Assembly: GCF_000719335.1 (NCBI RefSeq) | Contig: NZ_JOGB01000036.1 | Coordinates: forward strand, 1-64,000 | Reading direction: 5' to 3' | Source of the DNA: Streptomyces sp. NRRL S-87 | GTDB lineage: Bacteria > Actinomycetota > Actinomycetes > Streptomycetales > Streptomycetaceae | DNA: 64,000 nt | Translations under genes and position numbers: made by a program | Notes under the pieces: model-generated | Told to the model about the DNA's origin: nothing | Seen by the model: the letters and a program-made list of their open reading frames with translations, nothing else | The model's database searches: none | In this document: in pieces, positions 1 to 9,600 of the stretch | Layout of the letters: each line of letters opens with the position of its first letter | Numbering within the stretch: the stretch's first letter is position 1

Positions 1-3000
1 CCAACCGCGCGACACCCGCACCCGCCAGCCACCGCGCCACACGGCCACCCAGCGCACCCGTACCACCGGTGACCAGGACCGTCCCCGACGGCTCCCACGA
101 CCGGTCGTCCTGACCGGAAGCAGCCCGGACGAGCCTGCGTCCGAACACACCCGACGACCGCACCGCGACCTGGTCCTCACCCGCCGCACCACCGGCCAGC
201 ACACCGACCAGCCGACGCATCGCCCGCTCGTCCCACACCTCAGGCAGATCGACCAGACCGCCCCACCGCTCCGGCACCTCCAGCGCGGCCACACGACCCA
301 GGCCCCATGTCTGGGCCTGAACCGCGGACACCAGCCGGTCCGAACGGCCCACCGACACCGCACCCCGGGTCAGGCACCACACCGGCGCCCCCACCCCGGC
401 ATCACCCAACGCCTGCACAAGAGCAGCCGTGGCCACCACACCGGCGGACCCGGACTCGTCCAGGGCCAGGAGCGACACCACACCGGCAATGTGCTCGGCC
501 TCGCAATCGGCCAGCAGACCCGCCAGCACGCCACGGTCGCCACCGTCCGCCCCGACCACGACCCGACGGACCTGCGCACCACGCCCGGCCAGCGCCGCTT
601 CCACCGGCGCGGCGTCCACACCAGCGGCTTCCGCGGTCACCACGACCCACGTACCCGACAGCCGTGCGCCACCGGCCGCCGTGTCCGTCAGGGGCTTCCA
701 CGAGACCCGGTAGCGCCAGCCGTCCACCTCGGAGCGGGTGCGTACCCGGCGCCGCCAGGCGGACAGGGCCGGGACGACCTCGATCAGGGGCTGTTCACCG
801 TCCGCGTCGAGTTCGAGCGCGGCGGCCAGGGCGGCCACGTCCTGCTGCTCGACCGCCTCCCAGAACGCGGTGTCGGCCGGGCCGGTGCCCGGACCGGAGA
901 CCCCGGCCGGCCCGGCGGCGGGGGCGTGGGCGTCCATCCAGTAGCGCTGCCGCTGGAAGGCGTACGTCGGCAGCTCGACGCGGCCCGCGCCGCTCCCGGC
1001 GAAGAACGCGGACCAGTCGACGTCCGCGCCCCGTGCGAACACGCGGGCGACGGCGTCGAGGAGGGTGAGGGTCTCGGGACGGCCGGAGCGCAGCGCGGCG
1101 GCGAGGACGGGGGCCGCGGGGGCCGGCGCGTCGGTGAGCAGGCAGTCCTGGGCCATGGCCGTCAGGACGGGGTCGGGTCCCAGCTCCAGGAAGGCGTCGG
1201 CGCCCCGGTCCCGGAGGGTGCGGACGCCGTCCACGAAGCGGACCGGCTCGCGCACGTGCCGCACCCAGTGCTCGGGGTCGGCCAGTTCGGCGGCGGTGGC
1301 GGCGGTCCCGGTGAGGAGGGAGACGACGGGGACGGTGGGGGTGCCGTAGTCCAGTACCTGCGCCACGCGGCGGAACTCGTCGAGCATGCCGTCCATGTGC
1401 GGCGAGTGGAAGGCATGACTCACCGTCAGCCGCTTGGTCTTGCGGCCCCGGGCCTCGAAGGCCTCGGCGACGGCGGTGGCCGCGTCCTCGTCGCCCGCGA
1501 TCACGACCGACCGGGGGCCGTTGACCGCGGCCACGGCCACGCGCTCGTCGAGGAGGGGCAGGAGTTCGTCCTCCGAGGCCTCCACCGCGATCATGGCTCC
1601 GCCCGCCGGCAGGGCCTGCATCAGCCGGCCGCGGGCCGCGACCAGCATGCACGCGTCCTCCAGCGAGAACACGCCCGCCACGTGGGCGGCGGCGATCTCT
1701 CCCACGGAGTGCCCGGCCAGGAAGGCGGGGCGCACGCCCCACGACTCGACGAGCCGGAACAGCGCCACCTCCAGCGCGAACAGCGCGGGCTGGGTGTAGG
1801 CGGTCTGGTGCAGGAGGGCGGCCTCGGGGCTGCCCTCCTCGGCGAACAGGACGTCCAGGAGGGGGTGTTCCAGTTGCTCGGCCAGGTACCAGCAGGCGTC
1901 GTCGAGCGCGTCGGCGAAGACCGGGTGCGTCGCGTACAGTTCGCGGCCCATGGCGAGGCGCTGGCTGCCCTGGCCGGTGAAGAGCACGGCGGTGCGCCCC
2001 GCGGCGGGCTCCTCCCGGACGACGCTCGCGGGCCCGGTGCCGCCGGCCGGGGCACCGGCGCCGGCCGTGGCATCGGCGGCGGTGCTGTCGGCCAGGGCGT
2101 GCAGGCCGTGGCGGAGCGCGGTGCGGTCGCCGCCGAGGACCACGGCCCGGTGCTCGAACCGGCCGCGGGTGGCGACCAGGGAGTGGCCGATGTCGAGGGG
2201 GGTGGCCCCGGGGTGGGCGTCGGCCCAGTCGGCAAGGCGGCGTGCGGTGGCGCGCAGGGCCTCGGGGGTCTTGGCGGACAGGACCCAGGGCAGGACCTCG
2301 GGTGCCGGCGTCGCCTCGGGGCCGGGCTCGAGACCCGCCTCGGGCTCGGTCGCGGGCTCTCCGTCGGACGCTTCCCCTACGGCCGGGTCCTCGACGGACT
2401 CGTTCCTGACGGCCCCGTCCCCGACGGACGCGTCCCCGGCGCCCGCCTCCTCCTCCACCCGCTCGCCGGTGGACGGGGCTTCGGCCGGCGCCCCCTCGGC
2501 CGGCGCCCCCTCGGCCGGCGCCCGCTCGGCCGGCGGCTCCTCGATGATCGCGTGGGCGTTGGTGCCGCTCATGCCGAACGAGGAGACGCCCGCGCGGCGG
2601 GGGGTTCCGGAGGCCGGCCACTCGACGGCGTCGGTGAGCAGCGAGACGGCTCCGGCCGTCCAGTCGACGTGCGGGGTGGGGGCGTCGACGTGCAGGGTGC
2701 GGGGCAGCACGCCGTGCCGCATCGCCATGACCATCTTGATGACGCCGGCCACGCCCGCGGCGGCCTGGGTGTGGCCGATGTTGGACTTCAGCGAGCCGAG
2801 CAGCAGGGGGCGGTCCGCGGGGCGGTCCTGGCCGTAGGTGGCGAGCAGCGCCTGGGCTTCGATGGGGTCGCCGAGCCGGGTGCCGGTGCCGTGGGCCTCC
2901 ACCGCGTCCACGTCGCCGGACGACAGGCCGGCGTTGGCCAGGGCCTGCCGGATGACGCGCTGCTGGGCGGCGCCGCTGGGGGCGGTCAGGCCGTTGCTGG

Positions 3001-4234
3001 CGCCGTCCTGGTTGATGGCGGTGCCGCAGACGACGGCCAGCACCTGGTGGCCGTTGGCGCGGGCGTCCGAGAGCCGCTCCACCAGCAGCATGCCGGCGCC
3101 CTCGCCCCAGGCGGTGCCGTCCGCGGCCGCGGCGAAGGGCTTGCAGCGGCCGTCGGGGGCGAGGCCCCGCTGGCGGCTGAAGGAGACGAAGGAGCCGGGG
3201 CTCGCCATGATCGCGACGCCGCCGGCGAGGGCGAGGGAGCACTCGCCGGCGTGCAGGGCCTGGACGGCGAGGTGCAGGGCGGCCAGGGAGGAGGAGCAGG
3301 CGGTGTCGACGGTGACCGTGGGGCCCTCGAAGCCGAAGGTGTAGGCGATGCGGCCGGAGGCGACGCTGGCGGCGTTGCCGGTGACGAGGTAGCCCTCGAA
3401 CCCGTCGGCGGCGTCCTGGAGACGGGGCCCGTATTCCTGGGTTTCCGCGCCGACGAATACGCCGACCTGTCCGCCGCGGAGCGCGGCGGGGTCGACTCCG
3501 GCCCGGTCGAACGCCTCCCAGGAGGTTTCCAGGAGCAGGCGCTGCTGCGGGTCCATGGCCGTGGCCTCGCGCGGCGAAATTCCGAAGAACGCGGCGTCGA
3601 ATTGGTCGGCGTCGTGGAGGAATCCGCCTTCGCGCGTGTAGCTGGTGCCGGCGCGGTCGGGGTCCGGGTCGTAGAGCCCGTCGAGGTTCCAGCCGCGTCC
3701 GGTGGGGAATTCGGAAATGGCGTCGGTGCCGGTGGCGACGAGGTCCCAGAGGGATTCGGGGGAATGCACGCCGCCCGGGAACCGGCAGCCGATGCCGACG
3801 ATGGCGATGGGTTCGTCGCTGCTGACGGCTGCGGTGACGGGGGCTTCGGCGGGAGCCGCGCCGCCCCGGAGGAGGGTGTGGACGCGCTCGACGAGGCGGG
3901 CCGGCGTGGGGTGGTCGAACGCCAGCGTGACGGGCAGGCGCAGGCCGGTGGCCGCGACGAGCCGGGCGTGCAGGTCGACGGCCGCGAGGGAGTCGAATCC
4001 CAGGTCGATGAAGGAGCGGTGCGGGTCGAGGACGTCGGGGGCGGCGTCACGCAGGGAGGCGGTCACCAGGGCCGAGATGCGGTCGAGCAGCAGGGTGTGC
4101 TGCTCTCCGTCGGTCAGTCCGGTGAGGAGCTCGCGCCAGTCCTCTGGCGTGGCGTCGCCACGGAGGTCCCGGTTTCCGTCGGCCGGGGAGGCGCCGTCGG
4201 TTTCGGCTGCGAAATCCGGGGACTCGTTCAACAT
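1..4234 (-). CDS. Type I modular polyketide synthase, N-terminal part (ACP-KS-AT-KR...), runs off window
   Basis: Partial gene; about 1411 codons are visible and the 3' end lies beyond position 1. Residues 40-120 form an acyl carrier protein with the phosphopantetheine site GFDSL (Ser82). The KS follows from about 141, with all condensing residues present: TACSSS (Cys313), EAHGTGT and KSNIGH. The AT has GHSVGE (Ser near 843) and HAFH near 939, which in this family predicts malonyl-CoA. After a KR structural half, the NADPH-binding motif [10 protein letters not shown] begins near 1385 at the window edge. There is no docking coiled coil at the N-terminus and no PKS gene upstream, so this is probably the first subunit and the lone ACP its loading domain, charged in trans. 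ATG 4234 is preferred over in-frame ATG 4246 because GGAG lies six bases before it. Confidence 0.93.
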   Translation of the reverse strand, partial: MLNESPDFAAETDGASPADGNRDLRGDATPEDWRELLTGLTDGEQHTLLLDRISALVTASLRDAAPDVLDPHRSFIDLGFDSLAAVDLHARLVAATGLRLPVTLAFDHPTPARLVERVHTLLRGGAAPAEAPVTAAVSSDEPIAIVGIGCRFPGGVHSPESLWDLVATGTDAISEFPTGRGWNLDGLYDPDPDRAGTSYTREGGFLHDADQFDAAFFGISPREATAMDPQQRLLLETSWEAFDRAGVDPAALRGGQVGVFVGAETQEYGPRLQDAADGFEGYLVTGNAASVASGRIAYTFGFEGPTVTVDTACSSSLAALHLAVQALHAGECSLALAGGVAIMASPGSFVSFSRQRGLAPDGRCKPFAAAADGTAWGEGAGMLLVERLSDARANGHQVLAVVCGTAINQDGASNGLTAPSGAAQQRVIRQALANAGLSSGDVDAVEAHGTGTRLGDPIEAQALLATYGQDRPADRPLLLGSLKSNIGHTQAAAGVAGVIKMVMAMRHGVLPRTLHVDAPTPHVDWTAGAVSLLTDAVEWPASGTPRRAGVSSFGMSGTNAHAIIEEPPAERAPAEGAPAEGAPAEAPSTGERVEEEAGAGDASVGDGAVRNESVEDPAVGEASDGEPATEPEAGLEPGPEATPAPEVLPWVLSAKTPEALRATARRLADWADAHPGATPLDIGHSLVATRGRFEHRAVVLGGDRTALRHGLHALADSTAADATAGAGAPAGGTGPASVVREEPAAGRTAVLFTGQGSQRLAMGRELYATHPVFADALDDACWYLAEQLEHPLLDVLFAEEGSPEAALLHQTAYTQPALFALEVALFRLVESWGVRPAFLAGHSVGEIAAAHVAGVFSLEDACMLVAARGRLMQALPAGGAMIAVEASEDELLPLLDERVAVAAVNGPRSVVIAGDEDAATAVAEAFEARGRKTKRLTVSHAFHSPHMDGMLDEFRRVAQVLDYGTPTVPVVSLLTGTAATAAELADPEHWVRHVREPVRFVDGVRTLRDRGADAFLELGPDPVLTAMAQDCLLTDAPAPAAPVLAAALRSGRPETLTLLDAVARVFARGADVDWSAFFAGSGAGRVELPTYAFQRQRYWMDAHAPAAGPAGVSGPGTGPADTAFWEAVEQQDVAALAAALELDADGEQPLIEVVPALSAWRRRVRTRSEVDGWRYRVSWKPLTDTAAGGARLSGTWVVVTAEAAGVDAAPVEAALAGRGAQVRRVVVGADGGDRGVLAGLLADCEAEHIAGVVSLLALDESGSAGVVATAALVQALGDAGVGAPVWCLTRGAVSVGRSDRLVSAVQAQTWGLGRVAALEVPERWGGLVDLPEVWDERAMRRLVGVLAGGAAGEDQVAVRSSGVFGRRLVRAASGQDDRSWEPSGTVLVTGGTGALGGRVARWLAGAGVARL

Positions 4235-4280
4235 CGCGCGCTCCATCAATCCGTGCAGAGAAAACCGGGGATCGGTCATG

Positions 4281-4337
4281 ACCCTGGCACGGAGATGTCG
4301 CGGCAGAAACCCCTATCGGTCCCCTAGCGGCCCCTAG
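4281..4337 (-). promoter_or_regulatory. PKS promoter with three CTAGGGG-type direct repeats
   Basis: Read on the minus strand, CTAGGGG (4331-4337), CTAGGGG (4321-4327) and ATAGGGG (4310-4316) repeat every 10-11 bp, one helical turn. Exactly 23 nt after the last repeat comes TGC-CAGGGT (hexamer at 4281-4286), which fits an extended -10 element. The transcript would start about 40 nt before the ATG at 4234. The layout suits an activator that replaces a -35 box. The LAL protein encoded at 9601-12642 is the obvious candidate, but that link is inferred. Confidence 0.6.
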
Positions 4338-4638
4338 TCCGATTCCCGGGGCGACCGCTGTGGGGCGACCGGAAATCGTCCGGGCGGAAAGCGGCCGGAA
4401 CGCCGGCCCGGCGGACGTTGTCATACGGCGGACCTATGCGGGTGCGACCGCATAATAATGCCGCCGCTATTCGGAATTGACAAGAATGGTGGATGGGACG
4501 TCGCGGGCGCCCGCGAATGGGCACCGCGGGGGTCGGACGCGGGGTCGGACGGCCGCCCTCCCGCCGCTCCTGAGGGGGCGCCCGTCCGCCGGACGGGCGG
4601 GGACGGCCGCGTGCGTGCGGTCCCCGCCCGCGTCCCCT

Positions 4639-4662
4639 CCCCTACGGGCCCCTAGCCCCTAG
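4639..4662 (-). promoter_or_regulatory. Second cluster of CTAGGGG-type repeats upstream of the PKS gene
   Basis: The intergenic stretch 4235-4724 (490 bp) contains a second cluster. On the minus strand it reads CTAGGGG (4656-4662) directly abutting CTAGGGG (4649-4655), then GTAGGGG (4639-4645). It lies about 400 bp upstream of the PKS start and just past the 3' end of the gene at 4725. No -10-like hexamer follows at the 23-nt distance seen elsewhere, so it may be an auxiliary site. The rest of the gap shows nothing gene-like. Confidence 0.45.
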
Positions 4663-4724
4663 AAGGGCCGGGGCTCGGACCGGTCGGGGACCGGCACGGC
4701 GCGTGCGGCCCGCGGGGGTGCGCG

Positions 4725-6287
4725 CTACTGGGTGCCGGCCGTGGTGCGGGGACGGTGTTCGAGGAACGGGGCGAGGAGGTCCGGGACGGCTTCCTCCGCC
4801 AGGGCCAGTCCGTCGGCCACGGCCACGTCGCGCACCTTGTAGACGCCGGTCCCGGCCGCGATGGCGGCGCCCAGGGTGAGCAGGCCGGCCCGGCGCTGGA
4901 AGGGCGAGCGGGTGATGGACCAGCCGATGATGCCGTCGCGCCGGACGGCCGCGGTGCGGCGGGTGAAGGTGCCGGACCGGGTGACCAGGTAGCGGCCGTG
5001 CACGGCGTGCCCGAGGTTGCGGTACGCGTCGTACGCCAGGGCCGTTCCGGCGGCGAGGAGCACCAGTCCGGTGATCCAACCGGCGTGCACCAGGGCGGGG
5101 GTGAGCCACAGGCCGGGACCGGCGAGCAGCGCCGCGGCCGCCGCGGACCAGATCACGGCGCGGTTGATCCGGCGGCGCAGCGCCGCTCGGGGGTGCGGGG
5201 CGAGCTGCGCCGCGGTCGTGGGGGCGACGGTCTCGCCCAGGACGTCGGCGGCGACGCGGCGGGCCAGGGCCAGTGGGACGGGCGGGGTGAGCCGGCTGCG
5301 GCTGCTGTTCTCGTCCTCGTCGCCGAGGCCGCTGGCGACGGCCTTCACGCGGGCGCCCCCGGCCCAGCGCAGCAGCAGCGGCTCGGCCACCTCGGCGCCG
5401 CGCAGCCGCTGCTCCTCGATGCTGACGGAACGGGTGATCAGCAGGCCGCGGCGGACCCGCAGCAGGCCGGGCTCCTCGCGGTCCAGGCGGTAGCCGCCCC
5501 AGCCCTCGATGAACGTGGCGGTCGAGCCGGCGACCCCGACGGCGACGACGACCAGGGCGGCCACGAGGAGGCCGTACCAGAGGGGGACGGAGCCGAAGCG
5601 TTGCTGGAGGTCCTTGACGATGCCGAGTTCCAGGGGGTCGATCTTCATCTCGTGCAGGGTGCGGTACACGCTGCCTGCGGCGATGAAGACGCCGCCGACG
5701 CCCCAGAGGGTCAGGGGGGCGTACCGCAGCCAGGCCCAGTCGAGTTCGGCGATCGTGGGGTCGGCGTCCGCCTCGGGGTGGTGCACGCCCTGGGCGGTCC
5801 GGCGGAGTTCGGTCAGCCGCCGGCGCAGTGCGGCCGCGTCGGCGAGGCTCAGGCCGTCCAGGGACAGCCCGCCGTCGGCGGAGCCCTGGTCGCCGGTGGC
5901 GACCTTCAGGGAGGTGAGGCCGAAGATCCGGTGCAGGGGGTTGGCGGTCAGGTCGACGCTGCGGATGCGGTCGGCGGGAACGGAGCGCTCGCTGCGGAAG
6001 AACCGGCCCCTGTGGACCTCGACGCGGTCGGCGGTGACCCGGTAGCGGGTGGTGGCGAGCCGCATCAGACCGATGCCGGCGATGACCAGGGCGGTGATGA
6101 GCAGCGTGCCGAGCGTGATCAGGACCTGGAGGGTGACCCGGCCGTCGTCGAGGAGGAGGGTCGCGGCGAAGGTGGCGAGCGGCGTTCCGATCACGCTCAG
6201 GTTGACCAGGAGGAGGCGGGGGTTGAGCCGTCCCCACTCCTCGTCCGGTGTGCCGGCCCGGGCGGGCGCGGCGGCGTCCGGCATCAT
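4725..6287 (-). CDS. YdbT-like membrane protein with bacterial PH (bPH2) domains
   Basis: 520-residue membrane protein. Paired transmembrane helices alternate with cytoplasmic bPH2 (DUF304-type) units carrying the family signature of a Thr-x-Tyr-Arg-Val strand and a following S-V-x-x-x-R-I-R-S segment. The layout (TM pair, PH2, TM pair, PH2, TM pair, PH2) matches Bacillus subtilis YdbT, about 490 residues. The start ATG at 6287 overlaps the stop of the upstream small partner (ATGA), as in ydbS-ydbT, which implies translational coupling. The Bacillus pair has been linked to resistance to the circular bacteriocin amylocyclicin. Here the pair sits next to a PKS gene, so a role in envelope protection or self-resistance is possible but unproven. 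Confidence 0.8.
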   Translation of the reverse strand: MMPDAAAPARAGTPDEEWGRLNPRLLLVNLSVIGTPLATFAATLLLDDGRVTLQVLITLGTLLITALVIAGIGLMRLATTRYRVTADRVEVHRGRFFRSERSVPADRIRSVDLTANPLHRIFGLTSLKVATGDQGSADGGLSLDGLSLADAAALRRRLTELRRTAQGVHHPEADADPTIAELDWAWLRYAPLTLWGVGGVFIAAGSVYRTLHEMKIDPLELGIVKDLQQRFGSVPLWYGLLVAALVVVAVGVAGSTATFIEGWGGYRLDREEPGLLRVRRGLLITRSVSIEEQRLRGAEVAEPLLLRWAGGARVKAVASGLGDEDENSSRSRLTPPVPLALARRVAADVLGETVAPTTAAQLAPHPRAALRRRINRAVIWSAAAAALLAGPGLWLTPALVHAGWITGLVLLAAGTALAYDAYRNLGHAVHGRYLVTRSGTFTRRTAAVRRDGIIGWSITRSPFQRRAGLLTLGAAIAAGTGVYKVRDVAVADGLALAEEAVPDLLAPFLEHRPRTTAGTQ

Positions 6288-6784
6288 GTGGCGTCTCCCG
6301 GTACGGACTGGGTGGACCTGGTGAGCTGTTCGACGAGTTCGGCGGCCCTGCCGTGCTCGAGGCCCTTGATCTTCACGGCGCCGGCCGAGGAGGCGCTGGT
6401 GACCGTGATCCCGGAGAGTCCGAACATCTGCTGGAGGGGTCCGCGCAGGAGGTCGACGGTCTGGATGCGGGAGAGCGGGACGACCCGCCACCGCTGCCAG
6501 AGCCAGCCCGAGGCGGCGTAGACGGCCTCCTCCGTGGTCTCCCAGCGGTGCACGCGGTAGCGCCAGAGGGGCATCGCGCCCATGTACAGCAGCCCCGGGA
6601 CCAGGGTGCCGAGGAGCAGCCAGACGAAGACGAACCGGGCCGGCGGGATGGACAGGTAGAGGATGCCGAAGACGAGCGGCAGCGGAAGGGCGAACAGCGA
6701 GGACTGGAGGGTCCACCAGCCGATCGCACGCCTGTCGACCCGGTTGCGAGGCGGACGGAGCCTCAGTTCTGTGTTGTGTAGCAC
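6284..6784 (-). CDS. YdbS-like membrane protein with one bPH2 domain
   Basis: 166-residue protein with two transmembrane helices (about 24-45 and 52-72), then one bPH2 domain carrying WRYRVHRW and a V-V-P-L-S-R-I-Q-T segment. Size and architecture match B. subtilis YdbS (159 residues), the usual partner of YdbT. Translation begins at GTG 6784 with only a weak Shine-Dalgarno sequence. The stop codon overlaps the start of the next gene, so the two are one operon and probably one membrane complex. Confidence 0.8.
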   Translation of the reverse strand: MLHNTELRLRPPRNRVDRRAIGWWTLQSSLFALPLPLVFGILYLSIPPARFVFVWLLLGTLVPGLLYMGAMPLWRYRVHRWETTEEAVYAASGWLWQRWRVVPLSRIQTVDLLRGPLQQMFGLSGITVTSASSAGAVKIKGLEHGRAAELVEQLTRSTQSVPGDAT

Positions 6785-6840
6785 TGCTTCACCCTAGTTC
6801 GTTGATGATCTTGAACCGACGCCGGTCGGAAGCCCGCGCA

Positions 6841-7353
6841 TCACGGCCGGCCCGCCGTGCGCACCGCGTGCCAGCGGGACAGCAGGACGGCCGTCCGGGC
6901 CGCCACCGCCGACAGCGACATCACGGCGAGCGCGCTCACGAGCACGTCCCTGCCGCTGAGTTGGTGCTCGGTGGTGAACCGGTCGAGGCGCGCGGCGTAC
7001 CAGTGCTCGCTGCCGTACGCGAAGAGGACCTGCACGGTGACGAGGAGGGTCCAGACCGCCGCGTGGGCGGGACCGCCCAGGCTGCGGGCCTCGCCCGAGC
7101 CGCCCCGGTGGGCGGGGAGCAGCGAGCCCGCGACGAGCCCGCAGATGGCGCCCACGCCGATGCCGGCGAGGTGCAGCGACGGGTCGTTCCCCGCCGTCGG
7201 AAAGGAGTCCACGCACGCCACGGCGGCCGCGGCGGCCACCAGCATGGGGGCGGCGACCCTCACGGCGGTGATGCGGCGGTTGCCGGAATCCGTCGCGAGG
7301 ACGGCCAGCAGGATCGACCCGCCGGTGATGAGTGCCGCCGCGAACTGCCCCAC
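6841..7353 (-). CDS. Small integral membrane protein, function unknown
   Basis: 170 residues with four to five hydrophobic helices separated by short polar loops and no catalytic motif I recognise. GTG 7353 is preferred: it follows a G-rich ribosome-binding stretch, and the sequence further upstream is not protein-like. It is transcribed divergently from the histidine kinase gene at 7535. The shared 181-bp gap contains a perfect 10-bp inverted repeat, so the two may be co-regulated. Confidence 0.65.
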   Translation of the reverse strand: MGQFAAALITGGSILLAVLATDSGNRRITAVRVAAPMLVAAAAAVACVDSFPTAGNDPSLHLAGIGVGAICGLVAGSLLPAHRGGSGEARSLGGPAHAAVWTLLVTVQVLFAYGSEHWYAARLDRFTTEHQLSGRDVLVSALAVMSLSAVAARTAVLLSRWHAVRTAGRP

Positions 7354-7468
7354 GTCCCCGCCCCGCCCTTCCCGTACCGTCCCGGTGCTCCCGGTGCTCC
7401 CGGGCCCTTGGGCGGCTCTCCCTCCGCCGGTTCCACCGTAGGTCGGCGGTCGGCGCGCCGGTACCGAC

Positions 7469-7498
7469 CGATCGGTGGGACCGGCTGTCCACCGATCG
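7469..7498. promoter_or_regulatory. Perfect inverted repeat in the divergent promoter
   Basis: CGATCGGTGG (7469-7478) and CCACCGATCG (7489-7498) are perfect 10-bp arms separated by 10 bp. Arm centres lie two helical turns apart, as expected for a dimeric regulator. The element ends 36 bp before the kinase start codon and about 115 bp from the divergent membrane gene. The response regulator encoded at 8778-9410 is a natural candidate to bind it. Confidence 0.55.
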
Positions 7499-7534
7499 AC
7501 GGACACCGGCGGGGCTCGTGGTAGGACTGGTGGC

Positions 7535-8785
7535 GTGCACATAGAAACGGACGAGGAGACCGAGGACCCGCGCACGGCCGCGCACCACGGCACCGACTCG
7601 GAGCGGCGCTGGTTCGGCCTGTGGGACGGCTACTTCGCGATCTCCTACCTCGTCACCGTCGCCCTGCTGTTCGCCTCCGACGAGGACCAGACCCACCGGG
7701 CGTTCGCCATCGGTGCGCTGACGCTGATCGTTCCCTGGTACGCAGGTGTCGGCCGCAGGCCGATGGTCCTGCAGACGAAGGGCCGGCGCAACGCGGTCTT
7801 CTCGGCCGGCCTGTTCCTGCTCTTCGCCGCGTCCGGCACGCTCGACCTCGCGGGTTCCTTCGCGCTGTTCGCGGTGGTCCCGATGCTGATGATGAGCCTG
7901 CCGATGCCGTCCGCGATCGTCCTGGTCGTCGTGGCCAACCTGTGGCCGGTGACGGTGGTGTGGCTGCGCGGGGGCGAGTTCGACCCGCACATCCTCTCGG
8001 TGCTGCCGATCTCGCTGCTGGGCATCGCGCTGTCGGTGCTGCTCGGCCTCTGGATCACGCGGGTGGTGCGGCAGAGCGCCGACCGCGCGGAGCTGATCGC
8101 GGAGTTGCGGCGCAGCCGGGAGCGCGAGGCCCTGCTCTCCCGCCAGGCGGGGGTGTCCGCCGAGCGGGAGCGGCTGGCCCGGGAGATCCACGACACCCTC
8201 GCGCAGAGCCTGACCAGCATCATCAGCCTGGTCCAGGCCGCCGAGTCGGAGGTGGAGGACAACCCCGAACGGGCCGTGGCCCGGCTCGGGTTGGCCGGCC
8301 GGGTCGCGAAGGACAGCCTCGCGGAGGCCCGTGGCTTCGTCTCCGCGCTGACCCCGCCGGCGCTCCGGGAGAGCTCGCTGGTGCAGGCCGTGCGCCGGCA
8401 GGCGGACCTGCTGCGGGAGGAGACCGGGCTGACCGTGCGGTGCACGGCCCGGGGTGCGGAGCAGCCGCTTCCGATGGCGGTCAACGTGGTGCTGCTGCGG
8501 ACGGCGCAGGAGGCGTTCGCCAACGTGCGCAAGCACGCCCGGGACGCCCGTAGGGTGGAGGTGCTGGTCGCGTACGTGCCGGACGCGGTACGGCTCGTGG
8601 TCCGCGACGACGGCGCGGGCTTCGACACGGACGGCGAGTGGGACGGTTTCGGGCTGCGCGGCATGCGGGCCCGGGTGGAGGAGATCGGCGGGATGGCACA
8701 GGTCAGCAGCGGCTCGGGAGAGGGCACGCTCATCGAGGTGACGGTGCCGTGCGGCGCCGGGGCGCAGGAGCGGGTCGATGGCTGA
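7535..8785 (+). CDS. Sensor histidine kinase, NarL/DesK type
   Basis: 416 residues. About five transmembrane helices (residues 30-175) form an intramembrane-type sensor with no large external loop. They are followed by a short coiled coil and the HisKA_3 box REIHDTLAQS (His219), then a HATPase_c domain with the N-box Q-E-A-F-A-N-V-R-K-H-A and the ATP lid DDGAGFD. GTG 7535 is chosen because an AGGA sits eight bases upstream and the first helix starts shortly after. The last codons overlap the response regulator by eight bases, so this is a cognate pair. The signal is unknown. Confidence 0.93.
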   Translation: MHIETDEETEDPRTAAHHGTDSERRWFGLWDGYFAISYLVTVALLFASDEDQTHRAFAIGALTLIVPWYAGVGRRPMVLQTKGRRNAVFSAGLFLLFAASGTLDLAGSFALFAVVPMLMMSLPMPSAIVLVVVANLWPVTVVWLRGGEFDPHILSVLPISLLGIALSVLLGLWITRVVRQSADRAELIAELRRSREREALLSRQAGVSAERERLAREIHDTLAQSLTSIISLVQAAESEVEDNPERAVARLGLAGRVAKDSLAEARGFVSALTPPALRESSLVQAVRRQADLLREETGLTVRCTARGAEQPLPMAVNVVLLRTAQEAFANVRKHARDARRVEVLVAYVPDAVRLVVRDDGAGFDTDGEWDGFGLRGMRARVEEIGGMAQVSSGSGEGTLIEVTVPCGAGAQERVDG

Positions 8786-9410
8786 GCGCGCGCCGGTACG
8801 GGTGCTGCTCGCCGACGACCACCCGGTGGTCCGCGAGGGCCTGTCCGCCATGCTGGAGCTGGACGGGGGCATCGAGGTCGTGGGGCAGGCGGGTTCGGGC
8901 GAGGAGGCCGTGCTCCAGGCCGCCCGGTTGGAGCCGGACATCGTCCTCCTGGACCTGCGCATGGGTGCGATGGACGGGGTGGCCGCGACCGGGCACATCC
9001 TGCGGGCGCTGCCGCGGACGAAGGTGGTCATCGTCACCACCTACGAGGACGACGCCGACATCCTGCGCGCGGTGGAGGCGGGCGCCGCGGGCTACCTGCT
9101 CAAGGGCAGTTCGCGGGAGGAGCTGGTGCACGCGGTGAAGGCCGCGGCGCGCGGTGAGACGGTGCTGACGCCGTCCCTGGCGCCGAAGCTGTTCCGGGCC
9201 AGGGTGGCGGAGCCGCCGGTGCTGTCGGAGCGGGAGCGGGAGGTGCTCCAACTGGTCCGGCAGGGCCTGACCAACGCGGACATCGGACGCCGGCTGTTCA
9301 TCGGCGAGGCGACGGTGAAGACGCACCTGCTCCGGTCGTTCAAGAAGCTGTCGGTGTCGGACCGGACCGCCGCCGTGATGGCGGCCCTGGAGCGCGGCCT
9401 GCTGTCCTGA
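8778..9410 (+). CDS. Response regulator, NarL/FixJ family
   Basis: 210 residues: a CheY-like receiver with phospho-acceptor Asp59 (in LLDLRMG), acidic pair DD at 13-14 and conserved Lys in YLLKG, then a LuxR-type helix-turn-helix from about 147 (LSEREREVLQLV to VKTHLLRSFKKL). It overlaps the kinase gene by eight bases. Its target may be the palindrome at 7469-7498. It is not linked by sequence to the PKS genes, although it lies between the PKS and the cluster activator. Confidence 0.93.
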   Translation: MAERAPVRVLLADDHPVVREGLSAMLELDGGIEVVGQAGSGEEAVLQAARLEPDIVLLDLRMGAMDGVAATGHILRALPRTKVVIVTTYEDDADILRAVEAGAAGYLLKGSSREELVHAVKAAARGETVLTPSLAPKLFRARVAEPPVLSEREREVLQLVRQGLTNADIGRRLFIGEATVKTHLLRSFKKLSVSDRTAAVMAALERGLLS

Positions 9411-9600
9411 TCCGGACCGCGGACGGACGGGCGGGCGGACGCGCCGACGGGCTGACTCGCCGACGGGCGGACGGACCGACGGGCGGACTCGCGGACGGCG
9501 GCCTGGCAGAGGCACGGGGTGCGGGGCGGGGACCCCGTACGGCACCCGCCGCCGGGCCCGCCGCTCACACACACCGCCGCCCCCGCACCCCCCGCACCCG
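9411..9600. other. Intergenic spacer with low-complexity GACGGGCGGAC repeats
   Basis: 190 bp between the convergent response regulator and LAL genes. Its left part (about 9420-9500) is an imperfect array built on GACGGGCGGAC and related words. It could fold into several stems and may help termination, but I see no clear T-tracted hairpin and no gene. Confidence 0.4.

Noticed and set aside
4232..4246. ATG 4246 as PKS start
   Set aside because: It has no ribosome-binding site; GGAG is six bases before ATG 4234, so 4234 was chosen.
491..4327. Very long open frame on the plus strand (about 1278 codons)
   Set aside because: It is the antisense shadow of the PKS gene. The translation is Gly/Arg-rich low complexity, while the minus strand shows complete KS and AT motifs.
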